A stretch of 44,300 bases of DNA from a virus, in the IMG/VR virus record IMGVR_UViG_3300000956_000057, positions 1 to 44,300 of that record. One strand, given 5' to 3'. Positions 7,289 to 15,171 of the stretch are shown in pieces; the first letter of the stretch is position 1; every line of letters starts with the position of its first letter. The notes beneath the pieces were generated by a model that did no database searches, had not been told where the DNA came from, and saw only the letters and a program-made list of their open reading frames with translations. The translations under genes and the position numbers were made by a program.

Positions 7289-7588
7289 TCAGTCCGGAGG
7301 GTAGGACAGGTCGTACTGGACCACCGGCGCCCGCTCGAACTCCTCGAGGAACGCCTTCGGATTGTAGATCTTGTAGGAGTCACTGAACTTCAGGACGTAG
7401 TCCCCCAGATACGCCCGAGTCTGTCGAGTGTTCATCGGTCGATGTGTCCCGATGACGATGAACGGCGTACGACCTCCGTCATCGATCTTGCCGTCACACC
7501 ACTCGGCGACTTCGGCCATGTTCTTGCGTGTGACCAGCACGACCTCGACTGGGCGCGGCTTTCGCACCCACGATTCGATGTTGAGCAC
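7289..7588 (-). CDS. conserved phage protein, PGDWI-like
   Basis: A 99-residue protein related to the widespread small phage family in which an N-terminal KPVEVEAVQ-type strand is followed by a helix, an ERQTKAYVGDWVL-type core and a C-terminal F. Here these are RKPRPVEVVLVT (9-20), NMAEVAEWCDG, TRQTRAYLGDYVLKF (54-68) and FLEEFE. Function is unknown; the family is typical of phage replication regions. It is a distant paralogue of the gene at 9735-10034. The start is GTG at 7588, directly after the stop of the previous gene. Confidence 0.65.
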   Translation of the reverse strand: MLNIESWVRKPRPVEVVLVTRKNMAEVAEWCDGKIDDGGRTPFIVIGTHRPMNTRQTRAYLGDYVLKFSDSYKIYNPKAFLEEFERAPVVQYDLSYPPD

Positions 7589-7590
7589 GT

Positions 7591-8091
7591 TCAGGCCCTT
7601 TCCCGGAACACGATGCCGGCGTTGAGGAGAGAGTTGATGATGGCGTCGGTCGACCTCGAGGGGGATTCCACGAGATCGGTGTCCATCAACGAGTTCTTGA
7701 TCGCCTCGCGGACCTTGAACATCGTGCCCTCGTCGTGGCGCAGATCCTCGGGCAGCGGCGGAAGGGGCTCGTTCGGATCGTACTCGTTGGCCGAGATCGA
7801 GAAGTCGTAGCCGGCCAGCAGAAGGTCGTGACCCGTGACACCCAGCAGGTTGAATGCCGTCGCTCGATTGTCCGGCCTCACCGACACCGTCATCATCAGG
7901 CTCTGGAGCTTCGGCGCCGGTGGGTTGGAGATAGCCATGTCCAAAACCAAGCCGGGCTTGGGGGACCAAACGCTCTTCCCCTTGTGCTCGTCGCAGACGT
8001 GGATCATGACTCGCTCTGTGGCCATCGAAATGCTGATGTTCTCGATCACCGCAACGTCGTAGTCGCAGAACGGGCACGCGATGCGCTTCAC
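7591..8091 (-). CDS. conserved phage protein with N-terminal CxxC zinc-like motif
   Basis: A 166-residue protein starting at GTG 8091 (GGAGG five bases upstream, GTGA overlap with the previous stop). It begins with RIACPFCDYDVAV and has HVCDEH at about 32-37, so Cys5, Cys8, Cys and His residues could form one zinc site. The rest is a mixed alpha/beta sequence with an acidic Pro-rich stretch (DPNEPLPPLPEDL). It is coupled to the putative single-strand DNA-binding gene and lies in the replication operon. The precise function is not recognised. Confidence 0.7.
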   Translation of the reverse strand: MKRIACPFCDYDVAVIENISISMATERVMIHVCDEHKGKSVWSPKPGLVLDMAISNPPAPKLQSLMMTVSVRPDNRATAFNLLGVTGHDLLLAGYDFSISANEYDPNEPLPPLPEDLRHDEGTMFKVREAIKNSLMDTDLVESPSRSTDAIINSLLNAGIVFRERA

Positions 8092-8645
8092 GAATCCCTC
8101 CATTCACCCTCGATGATTTCGTACTCGACCTGCTGCTCTTCGGCCGCCGTGAGAGCCGGCCGCTCATTCGGACGCAGCTCCTCGAGATCCGCGTACTTGT
8201 GTTCGAAGCGGTCTTCCTGGACGGTCACGTAGATCGTCTTCAGGTAGGCCTTGATGCCCGTCTTGCCGTTGACGACCCACTTGTACGGACGAACGATGAC
8301 GTCGACGGTCTGGATATCGACCATGTCGACGAGCTCGCACAGCTCCTCCGTCAAGGGAGTACGCGTCCGAGACGTGATGAGCAGGATCCTCGGGGGTCGC
8401 GGGCCCTTGAAGCTGACCTTCACTTCGAGATATGCGTCGCCGGGCTCGTTCGAATCCGGATCCCGCTGCCTGAGGCGCTTGACGTTCCAGCCCTCGCGCA
8501 GCAGGTCCTGCGCAATCGGCTCGTCGAGGATGATGCAAAAGTTCCGGTCACCCGGCCGGTTGTACTGCTTCTCAGCGCCGGCGAAGTTCAGGAACACGAG
8601 GCGGGCGTTCTCGATCTCGAGTAGCCCAGTATCGCGGTCGATCAC
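8088..8645 (-). CDS. conserved replication-module protein, possible single-strand DNA-binding protein
   Basis: A 185-residue protein with the features of a family found near phage polymerases: LVFLNFAGAEKQYNRPGDRN (about 16-35), a DEPIAQDLLREGWNVKRL helix, and a beta-rich core VKVSFKGPRPPRILLITSRT with a final WVVNGKTGIKAYLKTIYVTV strand pair. This beta-rich, basic-core pattern is compatible with an OB-like nucleic-acid binding fold. The start is GTG at 8645, overlapping the previous stop (GTGA). No classical SSB acidic tip is seen, although the last residues are acidic (EYEIIEGEWRDS). The DNA-binding role is inferred. Confidence 0.65.
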   Translation of the reverse strand: MIDRDTGLLEIENARLVFLNFAGAEKQYNRPGDRNFCIILDEPIAQDLLREGWNVKRLRQRDPDSNEPGDAYLEVKVSFKGPRPPRILLITSRTRTPLTEELCELVDMVDIQTVDVIVRPYKWVVNGKTGIKAYLKTIYVTVQEDRFEHKYADLEELRPNERPALTAAEEQQVEYEIIEGEWRDS

Positions 8646-9322
8646 TGGTTGTCCACGACCTTCGGGGGTTCGACGGGGAAAACGCTGGGCTCGGGGGTGA
8701 GGCTCATCTCTCGAGCCTCGACATCGCTGGGGTGCATGTCCCAGTCCCCACCCGGGGCCTTGCGGGTGTCCACGCACTTGGCGTTCATCGTGCCGTCCGG
8801 CTGTTCGACGAAGAGCTCGTCCAAAGGACGATCCTTCTGCTCGGCCTCGGTGGTGTCCGCCGCCAGCTTGGCCAGCCGCTCGTAGAGGTTGTCCTGCTTG
8901 TGCGACGACTCGTGCTGCATGCCTCCCTCGAGGTAGCCCCGCATCTTCGGACTGACCTGCATGGCCGGGAGACTGTAGCCGGCGGGCTTCGTCACCGTGT
9001 GGTAGCCGGTGTCCTCGAAGTCCTTCCCGACCAGCTCCTCCTTGATCGTGACGTTGTCCATCTTGGCGTACACGTCGAGATACAGCTCGTGCTTGTCGCC
9101 GTTGTACGTCGCCTCGTAGTACCGGCCGTCGTCCACGGTGGTGGACAGCAGAGCCTTCCAGTTCTTCAGCGTCTTGCTGAACCAGACGACGTAGACGTCC
9201 GTGCCGGCCTCGATCTCCGGCTTGACGCCAGAAAGGGCGTAGTGGCTGTTGTAATACGCCGCGACGAAGGCCTTGGCGGTCTCCATCCGGTCCAGGATGT
9301 CCTTCGGAGGATGCTGATCCAT
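8642..9322 (-). CDS. DUF6275-type phage protein
   Basis: A 226-residue protein starting at ATG 9322. The first ~90 residues (AKAFVAAYYNSHYALSG, then DVYVVWFSKTLKNWKALLST, then YYEATYNGDKHELYLDVY) match the DUF6275 family of small phage proteins of unknown role. A ~130-residue extension rich in charged residues and Pro follows, which is longer than I would expect for the family, so the C-terminal part may be a lineage-specific addition. It is coupled to its neighbours by one- to four-base junctions in the replication operon. Confidence 0.7.
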   Translation of the reverse strand: MDQHPPKDILDRMETAKAFVAAYYNSHYALSGVKPEIEAGTDVYVVWFSKTLKNWKALLSTTVDDGRYYEATYNGDKHELYLDVYAKMDNVTIKEELVGKDFEDTGYHTVTKPAGYSLPAMQVSPKMRGYLEGGMQHESSHKQDNLYERLAKLAADTTEAEQKDRPLDELFVEQPDGTMNAKCVDTRKAPGGDWDMHPSDVEAREMSLTPEPSVFPVEPPKVVDNQ

Positions 9323-9323
9323 C

Positions 9324-9578
9324 TCACTGCTCCTTCGGGGGTCGAAAATTCTTCCGGAGGGTTTCCGGAAGTTGCTCTTGCATGGGGTTGGCGGGAAGCT
9401 TCGCACCGAACTCCGTGAAGCCGATGCTGAGATGCTCGAGATCAGGCTGGAGAGCCTTGCGGATCTCCGGACGGACACCAGGCCAAATGATCAGCTCTGC
9501 GCTTCCGTCCGGAGACACCACGGCCGTCCCAATCTCTTCGCCACCCTCCCACTTGAGCGGGACAACCTTCTTGTTCAT
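9324..9578 (-). CDS. small phage protein, function unknown
   Basis: An 84-residue protein beginning at ATG 9578 after GGGAG, which overlaps the end of the upstream cysteine-rich gene. It contains an early beta-rich region (VVPLKWEGGEEIGTAVVSPD) and a GFTEFGAKLPANPM segment. I see no membrane segment or catalytic motif. It belongs to the same tight operon as the polymerase. Family not recognised. Confidence 0.65.
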   Translation of the reverse strand: MNKKVVPLKWEGGEEIGTAVVSPDGSAELIIWPGVRPEIRKALQPDLEHLSIGFTEFGAKLPANPMQEQLPETLRKNFRPPKEQ

Positions 9579-9579
9579 G

Positions 9580-9735
9580 TCACTCCCGAGGCTTGATCTT
9601 CCTCGTGTCAGGGTTGCAGGGTTCCTGCAGTTGCTTCTGGTGATGACAGGTACAAGCGCCACACGACCAGCAGCCCCACGGAATATCCGAGAAACTCCTC
9701 ATGTTGTGGCTTCCGTGCACTCGAACCTCGTCCAT
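9580..9735 (-). CDS. 51-residue cysteine-rich protein
   Basis: A short gene with a TGATG overlap to the previous stop. The centre of the product reads WGCWSCGACTCHHQKQ and a fifth Cys follows in EPCNPD, giving CxxCxxCxC-HH-C. This could bind zinc as a small ribbon or knuckle. The C-terminus is basic (TRKIKPRE). The exact fit between neighbouring genes (overlap at both ends) supports translation. The function could be binding nucleic acid or a host protein; this is inference. Confidence 0.6.
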   Translation of the reverse strand: MDEVRVHGSHNMRSFSDIPWGCWSCGACTCHHQKQLQEPCNPDTRKIKPRE

Positions 9736-10034
9736 CAGACCGGCTCGTACTTCCGCTCGAACTCGAACGCCGTCATCACGTCGAACTCGCCCGTCGAGTG
9801 GTTCTTGATGATGTAGTCGCCCTGGGTGGCTCGCTTGACGCCGGACAACGTGGGGAAGTTGATCCCGACGAAGCGCCTCTTGTGATCTTCCGGATCGATC
9901 TCCTCGATCTGGACTCCCGAGCAGAAGGTGACTGCTCGCTCCACCGACTCAGGGGTGACCTTAATCGCGGTCACGTGGATCGGGATGAGCTGGTACTCGT
10001 GGGGCATGTGCGTCCTCTCCATGAGCAGAATCAT
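9735..10034 (-). CDS. conserved phage protein, PGDWI-like
   Basis: A 99-residue protein, directly coupled to the polymerase gene (ATGA overlap at 10031-10034). Its C-terminal half (KRATQGDYIIKNHSTGEFDV ... FERKYEPV) has the 'PGDWIIkg..GE.y....d.FektYepv' layout of a very common phage family, and the N-terminal half (YQLIPIHVTAIKVT) has its usual strand. A second in-frame ATG ten codons in, also behind GGAG, could be the true start. Function unknown. It is paralogous in layout to the gene at 7289-7588. Confidence 0.7.
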   Translation of the reverse strand: MILLMERTHMPHEYQLIPIHVTAIKVTPESVERAVTFCSGVQIEEIDPEDHKRRFVGINFPTLSGVKRATQGDYIIKNHSTGEFDVMTAFEFERKYEPV

Positions 10035-13000
10035 TGAACAAACTCCTCGAAGCTGCCGAACTTCTCGATGGTTGCGCGAGCCTCGTTCGCCAACACCTCG
10101 AAATACTCCATGTCGATCGCATCGAAGCCGAGCGATTCGGCCATCTCCGTCTCGACCCAGAGATATCCCTTGGTTCCGGCAACCGCGTATCGCTTGTCGT
10201 CCTGAACGCGGTACAGATTCCCACCGGAATAACCCGGCAAGACTGGAATGAAACGTCCAGTTCGTCCAACGAACCGCATGGTCGACTGCCCATCAACCAT
10301 TGCCATCGGCGTGACCCCGTCGAAGTCGAGGTACATAGCGCCCTTCGTGACCTGCTTGGTCTCGTGCAGATCCTCGAGGGACGGCTGCTCTTCCGTGAAC
10401 AGCGTCTTGTACACGTACGGGTGCTGGAACTGCGCTCCGACCGCAGTCCATTTCGTCTTCCAAGCGTCTCGGTTGCTACCCTCGAGACTCGCTGGAACGG
10501 TCTGGCGAGCGATATACACCGCTTCGTTCACCAGGCAGAACTTGTCGTAGAAATCGGTCTGGGGGTCGTATTCGAACTCGTATCCCCACTTCGCTCCGAA
10601 TTCCTTGACAAACTCGATGATCTCCGGTGTTGCGTTGGGGATCTTGATCGAGTCGGTCTTGATGTGGGCAACTGTGAACCCACGTTCCTGCACGGCGTGC
10701 TTGAGATCGATCATGAACAACGCACCGCGCTTAGCGACGATGTTGTCTTTGTTCCGAGGGTCTCGGAATGCGTTGTCGAACTTCGCCGACGTCAAGCCGT
10801 AGACGATGTTAATCACAATTTTCAGCGCGTCTGACAGGGGCTTGGTGTTGCTGGTGTCCTGCAGGAACGGTGCCAGGCGACCGTTGAGCAGCTTCCGGGC
10901 ATCGTCGAACTGCTGCCTCTTGATGGCCAGTCGAGCCTCAACCAGAGCCCAGAAGTTCGGCGTGTACTCACCGAACGCATTGAGCTCCCGGATGGACGTG
11001 GGATGCATCGATGCGACATCCAGCAATGCCACGTTGTCATACATACCCGGCTCTGCGTAGACGTAGCCGCCCTCGCCAACCTCCTCTCCGCGATATGTGC
11101 TCTTGCCCCGGTCGAAGACGTATCCTGGGAAGTCCTTCGAGAGATCCGTGTACACGAAACTCTGCTGCGGATTCCTGTCCGAACCGAAGATGATCCGGGC
11201 GGTGTGCTTGGCCGTCGTATCGTTGACCGTCAGGCCGCTCAGCTCAGCAAGGATTTGGCGAGCAACAAAATCTCCCCGGCGGGCGTTGAAGGTGGCTTCC
11301 GTAGCAAGGACGTCGTTCACACAATACTCGACGACCTTGATCCACAGATGTTCCGGAACCGGCTCATCCCATGGAATTTCGTTTTGGTCCAACTCCAGAT
11401 GATGAAGACCGAGCTCGATTTCGAACTTCTTCAGGCTCTGCTTCTTCGAACTGAAGTCGTAGATGTCCGCGTACGAGACACTGTAGGCCTCGCCGAACAT
11501 CGAACCCACCGACTTATCGTCGATGATCTTCTTCGAGAGCTTGTAGATTCCCTCGTTGTCATACCCCATGAACCGAGCCCACAGGATATGGTTGTCGTAT
11601 CGCCGGTTGTTGAACCCGACCAACTTCATCTTGAACAAGCCCTCGATATCCGCAGGCTTGGGGTTGATCATCCGAACAACGTTCGCATCCCCTTCGTACT
11701 TCCAGCACACCACCAGAAGATTGGGGTACACCTCGATATCGAAGAAGGTCACACGGTCGTCGACCTTCGAACCCTCGCCGGGATGCGTGTACGGCGGATC
11801 GAATGGGACTTCGTTGATCGGATCGTCCGACTTCCAGCGCATCTGCTGCACGATCTTCAGACACTGCAGGGGCTGATTCGAACTGTTGTTGGCGAATGCG
11901 ATGACGGCCGACCGCATATCCTCGACGTTGTACTCCATGCCGGAGAGATATGCGTCCTCGAGGATCTTCTTGATGAAGTCAATCGAGGGCTTCGTGCCCG
12001 GATGAATCTCCTTGCGAAGATTCCGAACAATCAGTTGTCGAAGGCCCTTCTCGCTCTGAATGGTGGTGGCTTGAAGCACCTTCTTCTCCTTCAGCGGGAG
12101 TCCGCTGTCGATAGTCGCGATGGGCACGCTGTTGCACCGAGACAACCGCCGGCGCAGGGAGCTGTTCCCCGTGAACACCTTGATCTCAATACCGTCAGCG
12201 TAGACTCGAGCGAGCTCGGAGGGGTCACCAGCATACCGGTAATGGAGATGGACTGCAGCGCCTGATTTAGAAAGCTCGGCGTACGTGGCCGGCCAAGCTG
12301 AGGCAGCTTCGAGGTTCTTCTCCAAAGACTTCGCACCTGACTCGTCCTCCAAGTCGAAGTCGATGACGATATGATGCTCTGGCAGCTTTACGTAATGTAG
12401 GTTCGAGGTGTCAATCTCAGCCAGAGTTGTCGTGACATCTGCCCAACGGCGTTGCGGGGTACCATCCTCCTTCGCAAGCTGGGCAGGGTGATCCGAACAT
12501 TCGAGGTCGAACAGCGATGCAGTCTCATCCAGCACCAGACTGAACGCGGCCGTCGAGTCCTTGACTGGCGATTTAAACGGATGTGCAGTAAAACCACGGT
12601 AGTAGGACCGGACGAGGTTCCCATCCACCGTAGCTCGGTCCAAGAACTCCTCGAAGTAATTCCGGAGCTCCTCACGAACCTTGTACTGAGGGAGAGGTCG
12701 CTCAATACCTGTCTCACTACAAAACTCCTTGTACAGGGTGTAGGCCTGCTTCAGAGTAGTGCCGTCTTGCTTCTTGAATACGTCGTAGTTCCACTCGATG
12801 AAGTTGAAGAAGATGTCCGTCTGGAACATCATCTCGAGTGGTTGGTAGTTGTTGTAGTAGTTCTTCCCGAGGTTTCGGTAGACCTCGAGACAGTGATGCG
12901 CAATGGCACCAAGCTCGAAGTCGATTCGCTGCATGAGCGTGTGGTAGTGGTTCGGCTGCAGCTTGATGCCGGTCGGATTCACGTCGATGAGACGACGGAT

Positions 13001-13861
13001 GATACCGGACTTGGCGTCTGAGATCTTGACTGGCTGGTTGGTACCCATCCACAACATCGCGTTCGAACGCGCTGTGTAGCTGGGGTGGTACTTTTTATTG
13101 AACGTCATGTCCTCGTGAGACACGATGGAATTCAGTTTAGTGTTGTCCGCAATCTGGGACAAATCGCCATCGTGCTGGATCGCTACCAGCGGGTTACCGG
13201 CGAATACCTCCGTCGCGAACGTCCCGTTGTTCGAGCCGAGCGCCTTGGCCTCGAATGAGGTCGTATACCCGTCGAACAGCTTCTGAATGATGTTCAGAAT
13301 CGTGCTTTTTCCGGTCCCGGCAGGACCGTAGAGGACAAGAAATTTCTGGATCTTCTTGGAATCTCCGGAAACGACCGCACCAATAGCCCACTCGATCTTC
13401 TCCCGTTCTTCAGGAGCATATAAGGTCCCCACGAGTTCATCCCAGGCAGAAATATCGCCCGGAGCCAGCGCATACGCGAGTCTGCGACTCACATAGTCTT
13501 TTTTTTTCACGGGGGTATTCGCGAACGTCAGGTTGTTGTCCAGCTGGTGCGCGTTGTCGCTGACCTGACTGAGAAATTTCCGAAAGCTCGTCCATCCGTT
13601 ACTTCCGAACGAACGCATGTACTGCACGTTGTCGATGTTGTACTTCTCGGCGTACTTACGAAGCTCGAGGTCCACGAGACGTTGAACGTCATATTCGTCA
13701 GTGGACCACAAGCCGGCTTCTTCGTCATGCACCGCATAAAACGCGCGTCCGCGAATCATGAGGTCTTCCGAACGCCCGACGATGAAATCGGGGTAAGCCA
13801 CGAGCTGGCCCTTTCTGGGACCCCGCTCAACTTCTCTCGTGTTGATCTGAAAGAAGTCCAC
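10031..13861 (-). CDS. SF3 helicase - AEP primase - family B DNA polymerase fusion
   Basis: A 1276-residue multidomain replication protein. The N-terminal third is an SF3-type helicase: Walker A GPAGTGKST (179-187), Walker B-like VAIQHDGDL (about 226), sensor 1 WMGTNQP (271-277) and an arginine pair IIRRLID (about 287). The middle has archaeo-eukaryotic primase-like signatures: VIDFDLED (499-506) and KSGAAVHLHY (532-541). The last part is a family B polymerase with proofreading exonuclease: FDIE (707-710), FNNRRYDNHIL (750-760), YCVNDVLATEA (846-856), motif A LLDVASMHPTSI (946-957), motif B KIVINIVYGLTS (1014-1025) and motif C IKTDSI (1067-1072). The start is GTG at 13861. It can plausibly prime, unwind and copy phage DNA as one polypeptide. 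Confidence 0.85.
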   Translation of the reverse strand: MDFFQINTREVERGPRKGQLVAYPDFIVGRSEDLMIRGRAFYAVHDEEAGLWSTDEYDVQRLVDLELRKYAEKYNIDNVQYMRSFGSNGWTSFRKFLSQVSDNAHQLDNNLTFANTPVKKKDYVSRRLAYALAPGDISAWDELVGTLYAPEEREKIEWAIGAVVSGDSKKIQKFLVLYGPAGTGKSTILNIIQKLFDGYTTSFEAKALGSNNGTFATEVFAGNPLVAIQHDGDLSQIADNTKLNSIVSHEDMTFNKKYHPSYTARSNAMLWMGTNQPVKISDAKSGIIRRLIDVNPTGIKLQPNHYHTLMQRIDFELGAIAHHCLEVYRNLGKNYYNNYQPLEMMFQTDIFFNFIEWNYDVFKKQDGTTLKQAYTLYKEFCSETGIERPLPQYKVREELRNYFEEFLDRATVDGNLVRSYYRGFTAHPFKSPVKDSTAAFSLVLDETASLFDLECSDHPAQLAKEDGTPQRRWADVTTTLAEIDTSNLHYVKLPEHHIVIDFDLEDESGAKSLEKNLEAASAWPATYAELSKSGAAVHLHYRYAGDPSELARVYADGIEIKVFTGNSSLRRRLSRCNSVPIATIDSGLPLKEKKVLQATTIQSEKGLRQLIVRNLRKEIHPGTKPSIDFIKKILEDAYLSGMEYNVEDMRSAVIAFANNSSNQPLQCLKIVQQMRWKSDDPINEVPFDPPYTHPGEGSKVDDRVTFFDIEVYPNLLVVCWKYEGDANVVRMINPKPADIEGLFKMKLVGFNNRRYDNHILWARFMGYDNEGIYKLSKKIIDDKSVGSMFGEAYSVSYADIYDFSSKKQSLKKFEIELGLHHLELDQNEIPWDEPVPEHLWIKVVEYCVNDVLATEATFNARRGDFVARQILAELSGLTVNDTTAKHTARIIFGSDRNPQQSFVYTDLSKDFPGYVFDRGKSTYRGEEVGEGGYVYAEPGMYDNVALLDVASMHPTSIRELNAFGEYTPNFWALVEARLAIKRQQFDDARKLLNGRLAPFLQDTSNTKPLSDALKIVINIVYGLTSAKFDNAFRDPRNKDNIVAKRGALFMIDLKHAVQERGFTVAHIKTDSIKIPNATPEIIEFVKEFGAKWGYEFEYDPQTDFYDKFCLVNEAVYIARQTVPASLEGSNRDAWKTKWTAVGAQFQHPYVYKTLFTEEQPSLEDLHETKQVTKGAMYLDFDGVTPMAMVDGQSTMRFVGRTGRFIPVLPGYSGGNLYRVQDDKRYAVAGTKGYLWVETEMAESLGFDAIDMEYFEVLANEARATIEKFGSFEEFVQ

Positions 13862-13872
13862 GTCGCCCCTTT

Positions 13873-14400
13873 CTAGGCCCCTTGCTGCACAATGTATTCA
13901 CACATCTGGTACCAGATCTCAACTTTCGTTTGGTCTTCGGCGGCCCTTCGAAGTGGAAAGAGCCCACCTTTTCCATTCCGGCGATATACTCGCCAGATCA
14001 AACGGTCCAGAATGGTGTCAACTCGGCGGACGGGCAATGTCATGTTGTCGCTGTACTGATCGAGCTCGAGGTTCTCGAGCATCTCCCAGAACCATTCCCT
14101 GGCTGGGATATCCGTTTCGAACCACAGGCGTCTCGAGAGCGCAATCAGCATCTCCAGGATCGAACATCCCAGATGGAGCCAATCGTCATCTACCGAGACG
14201 CCTGTGCTCTGCATGAACTCATGGCGCAGTTCTCGGCCGTCTTCGGCACGGTTGTCGTCATTCGGCACGAACCAGATGAACTCTTTGTTGTAGAGCTTTC
14301 TGAGCAACTCCCAATATGTCCTAGAGGGGTCTGCGATGTCGACCGAAGCGACCTGCGCGTAGAGCCATGGAAAATACAGCTCATCCGGCGGTGCGCTCAT
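13873..14400 (-). CDS. conserved actinophage protein, function unknown
   Basis: A 175-residue soluble protein that resembles a family repeatedly found beside polymerase genes of this kind of phage: LYFPWLYAQVAS at the N-terminus, a NKEFIWFVPNDDNRAEDGREL motif at about 39-58, then WLHLGCSILEMLIALSRRLWF and a C-terminal EIWYQMCEYIVQQ. It has many Trp and acidic residues and no membrane segment or known catalytic motif. The start is ATG at 14400 after GAGGAG. It is followed at 12 bases by the polymerase fusion gene, so a supporting role in replication is possible. Confidence 0.7.
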   Translation of the reverse strand: MSAPPDELYFPWLYAQVASVDIADPSRTYWELLRKLYNKEFIWFVPNDDNRAEDGRELRHEFMQSTGVSVDDDWLHLGCSILEMLIALSRRLWFETDIPAREWFWEMLENLELDQYSDNMTLPVRRVDTILDRLIWRVYRRNGKGGLFPLRRAAEDQTKVEIWYQMCEYIVQQGA

Positions 14401-14406
14401 GGCGAA

Positions 14407-15138
14407 TTACTCCTCGCGAACGAAACCCAGGACGAGCTCGGCGTACCTGCGTTGGTCGCGGATGATCTCCATATCCAGCCCAAAACGGTGGTTCCGGACG
14501 TACAGCACGTTGTCGTCGTCCGATCGATGGCCGAACCTCGGGATGTTGTCGTTCCCGACCATCTCGTCGATGTCGTCGATCTTGTCGTCCCGCTCGTCAG
14601 CAAGGACGCCGTCACCCTCGTAGTACGTCAGGGTGACCTGATTGAAGTTCTCGTCGTTCTCGTCGTACTCATGCTTGGCGATGATGTACGGAGCTTCCTC
14701 GGTGCGATTCCGCTCCTCTTCCGCGTAGTCGAAGTCCACGTCGACATGCGGCTTGGCGTCGTCGAAGATGTTGTTCTTGCGCTCGTGGGGAACCTGTCCA
14801 GCAGATACCCCGGGGGTCCATTGCCGCGTACGTTCGTAGACGGCCGGCGCCTGTCGCGGCATGGTGCTGACGATCTCCGGTTTCGGATCCACGCCCCGAT
14901 ACTCCTGTGCCGCCTTCTGTGCTTTCTGGTCGGCGTAGTACATCGCCGCTTCCTCAGGAGTAGCGAACTCCTGGCCACGGACGACCTTGTACACCTTGTG
15001 AGCCGCCGCGACCTCCTCCGCCAGACGCTCGTCGAACTTCTGCCCGAGTCGGTTCTGTGCGTACAAATATCCCGACACGAAGCCGGCTGCCGCGGCGATG
15101 GTGGCGACACCCACCACAATGCCTCGAGATGTGGCCAT
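14407..15138 (-). CDS. membrane-anchored acidic protein
   Basis: A 243-residue protein from ATG 15138 (GGAGG ten bases upstream; ATG 15147 and GTG 15165 in frame are alternatives). A single N-terminal membrane segment (GIVVGVATIAAAAGFVSGYL) is followed by a long, mostly disordered, highly acidic cytoplasmic or external region rich in Asp, Glu and Arg. Family not recognised. It is part of the membrane-protein array and precedes a soluble gene by six bases. The position suggests co-expression with the large DUF6353-type neighbour. Confidence 0.7.
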   Translation of the reverse strand: MATSRGIVVGVATIAAAAGFVSGYLYAQNRLGQKFDERLAEEVAAAHKVYKVVRGQEFATPEEAAMYYADQKAQKAAQEYRGVDPKPEIVSTMPRQAPAVYERTRQWTPGVSAGQVPHERKNNIFDDAKPHVDVDFDYAEEERNRTEEAPYIIAKHEYDENDENFNQVTLTYYEGDGVLADERDDKIDDIDEMVGNDNIPRFGHRSDDDNVLYVRNHRFGLDMEIIRDQRRYAELVLGFVREE

Positions 15139-15171
15139 GTTCGTCATTTCCTCCACGGTGGTCACGATGAC

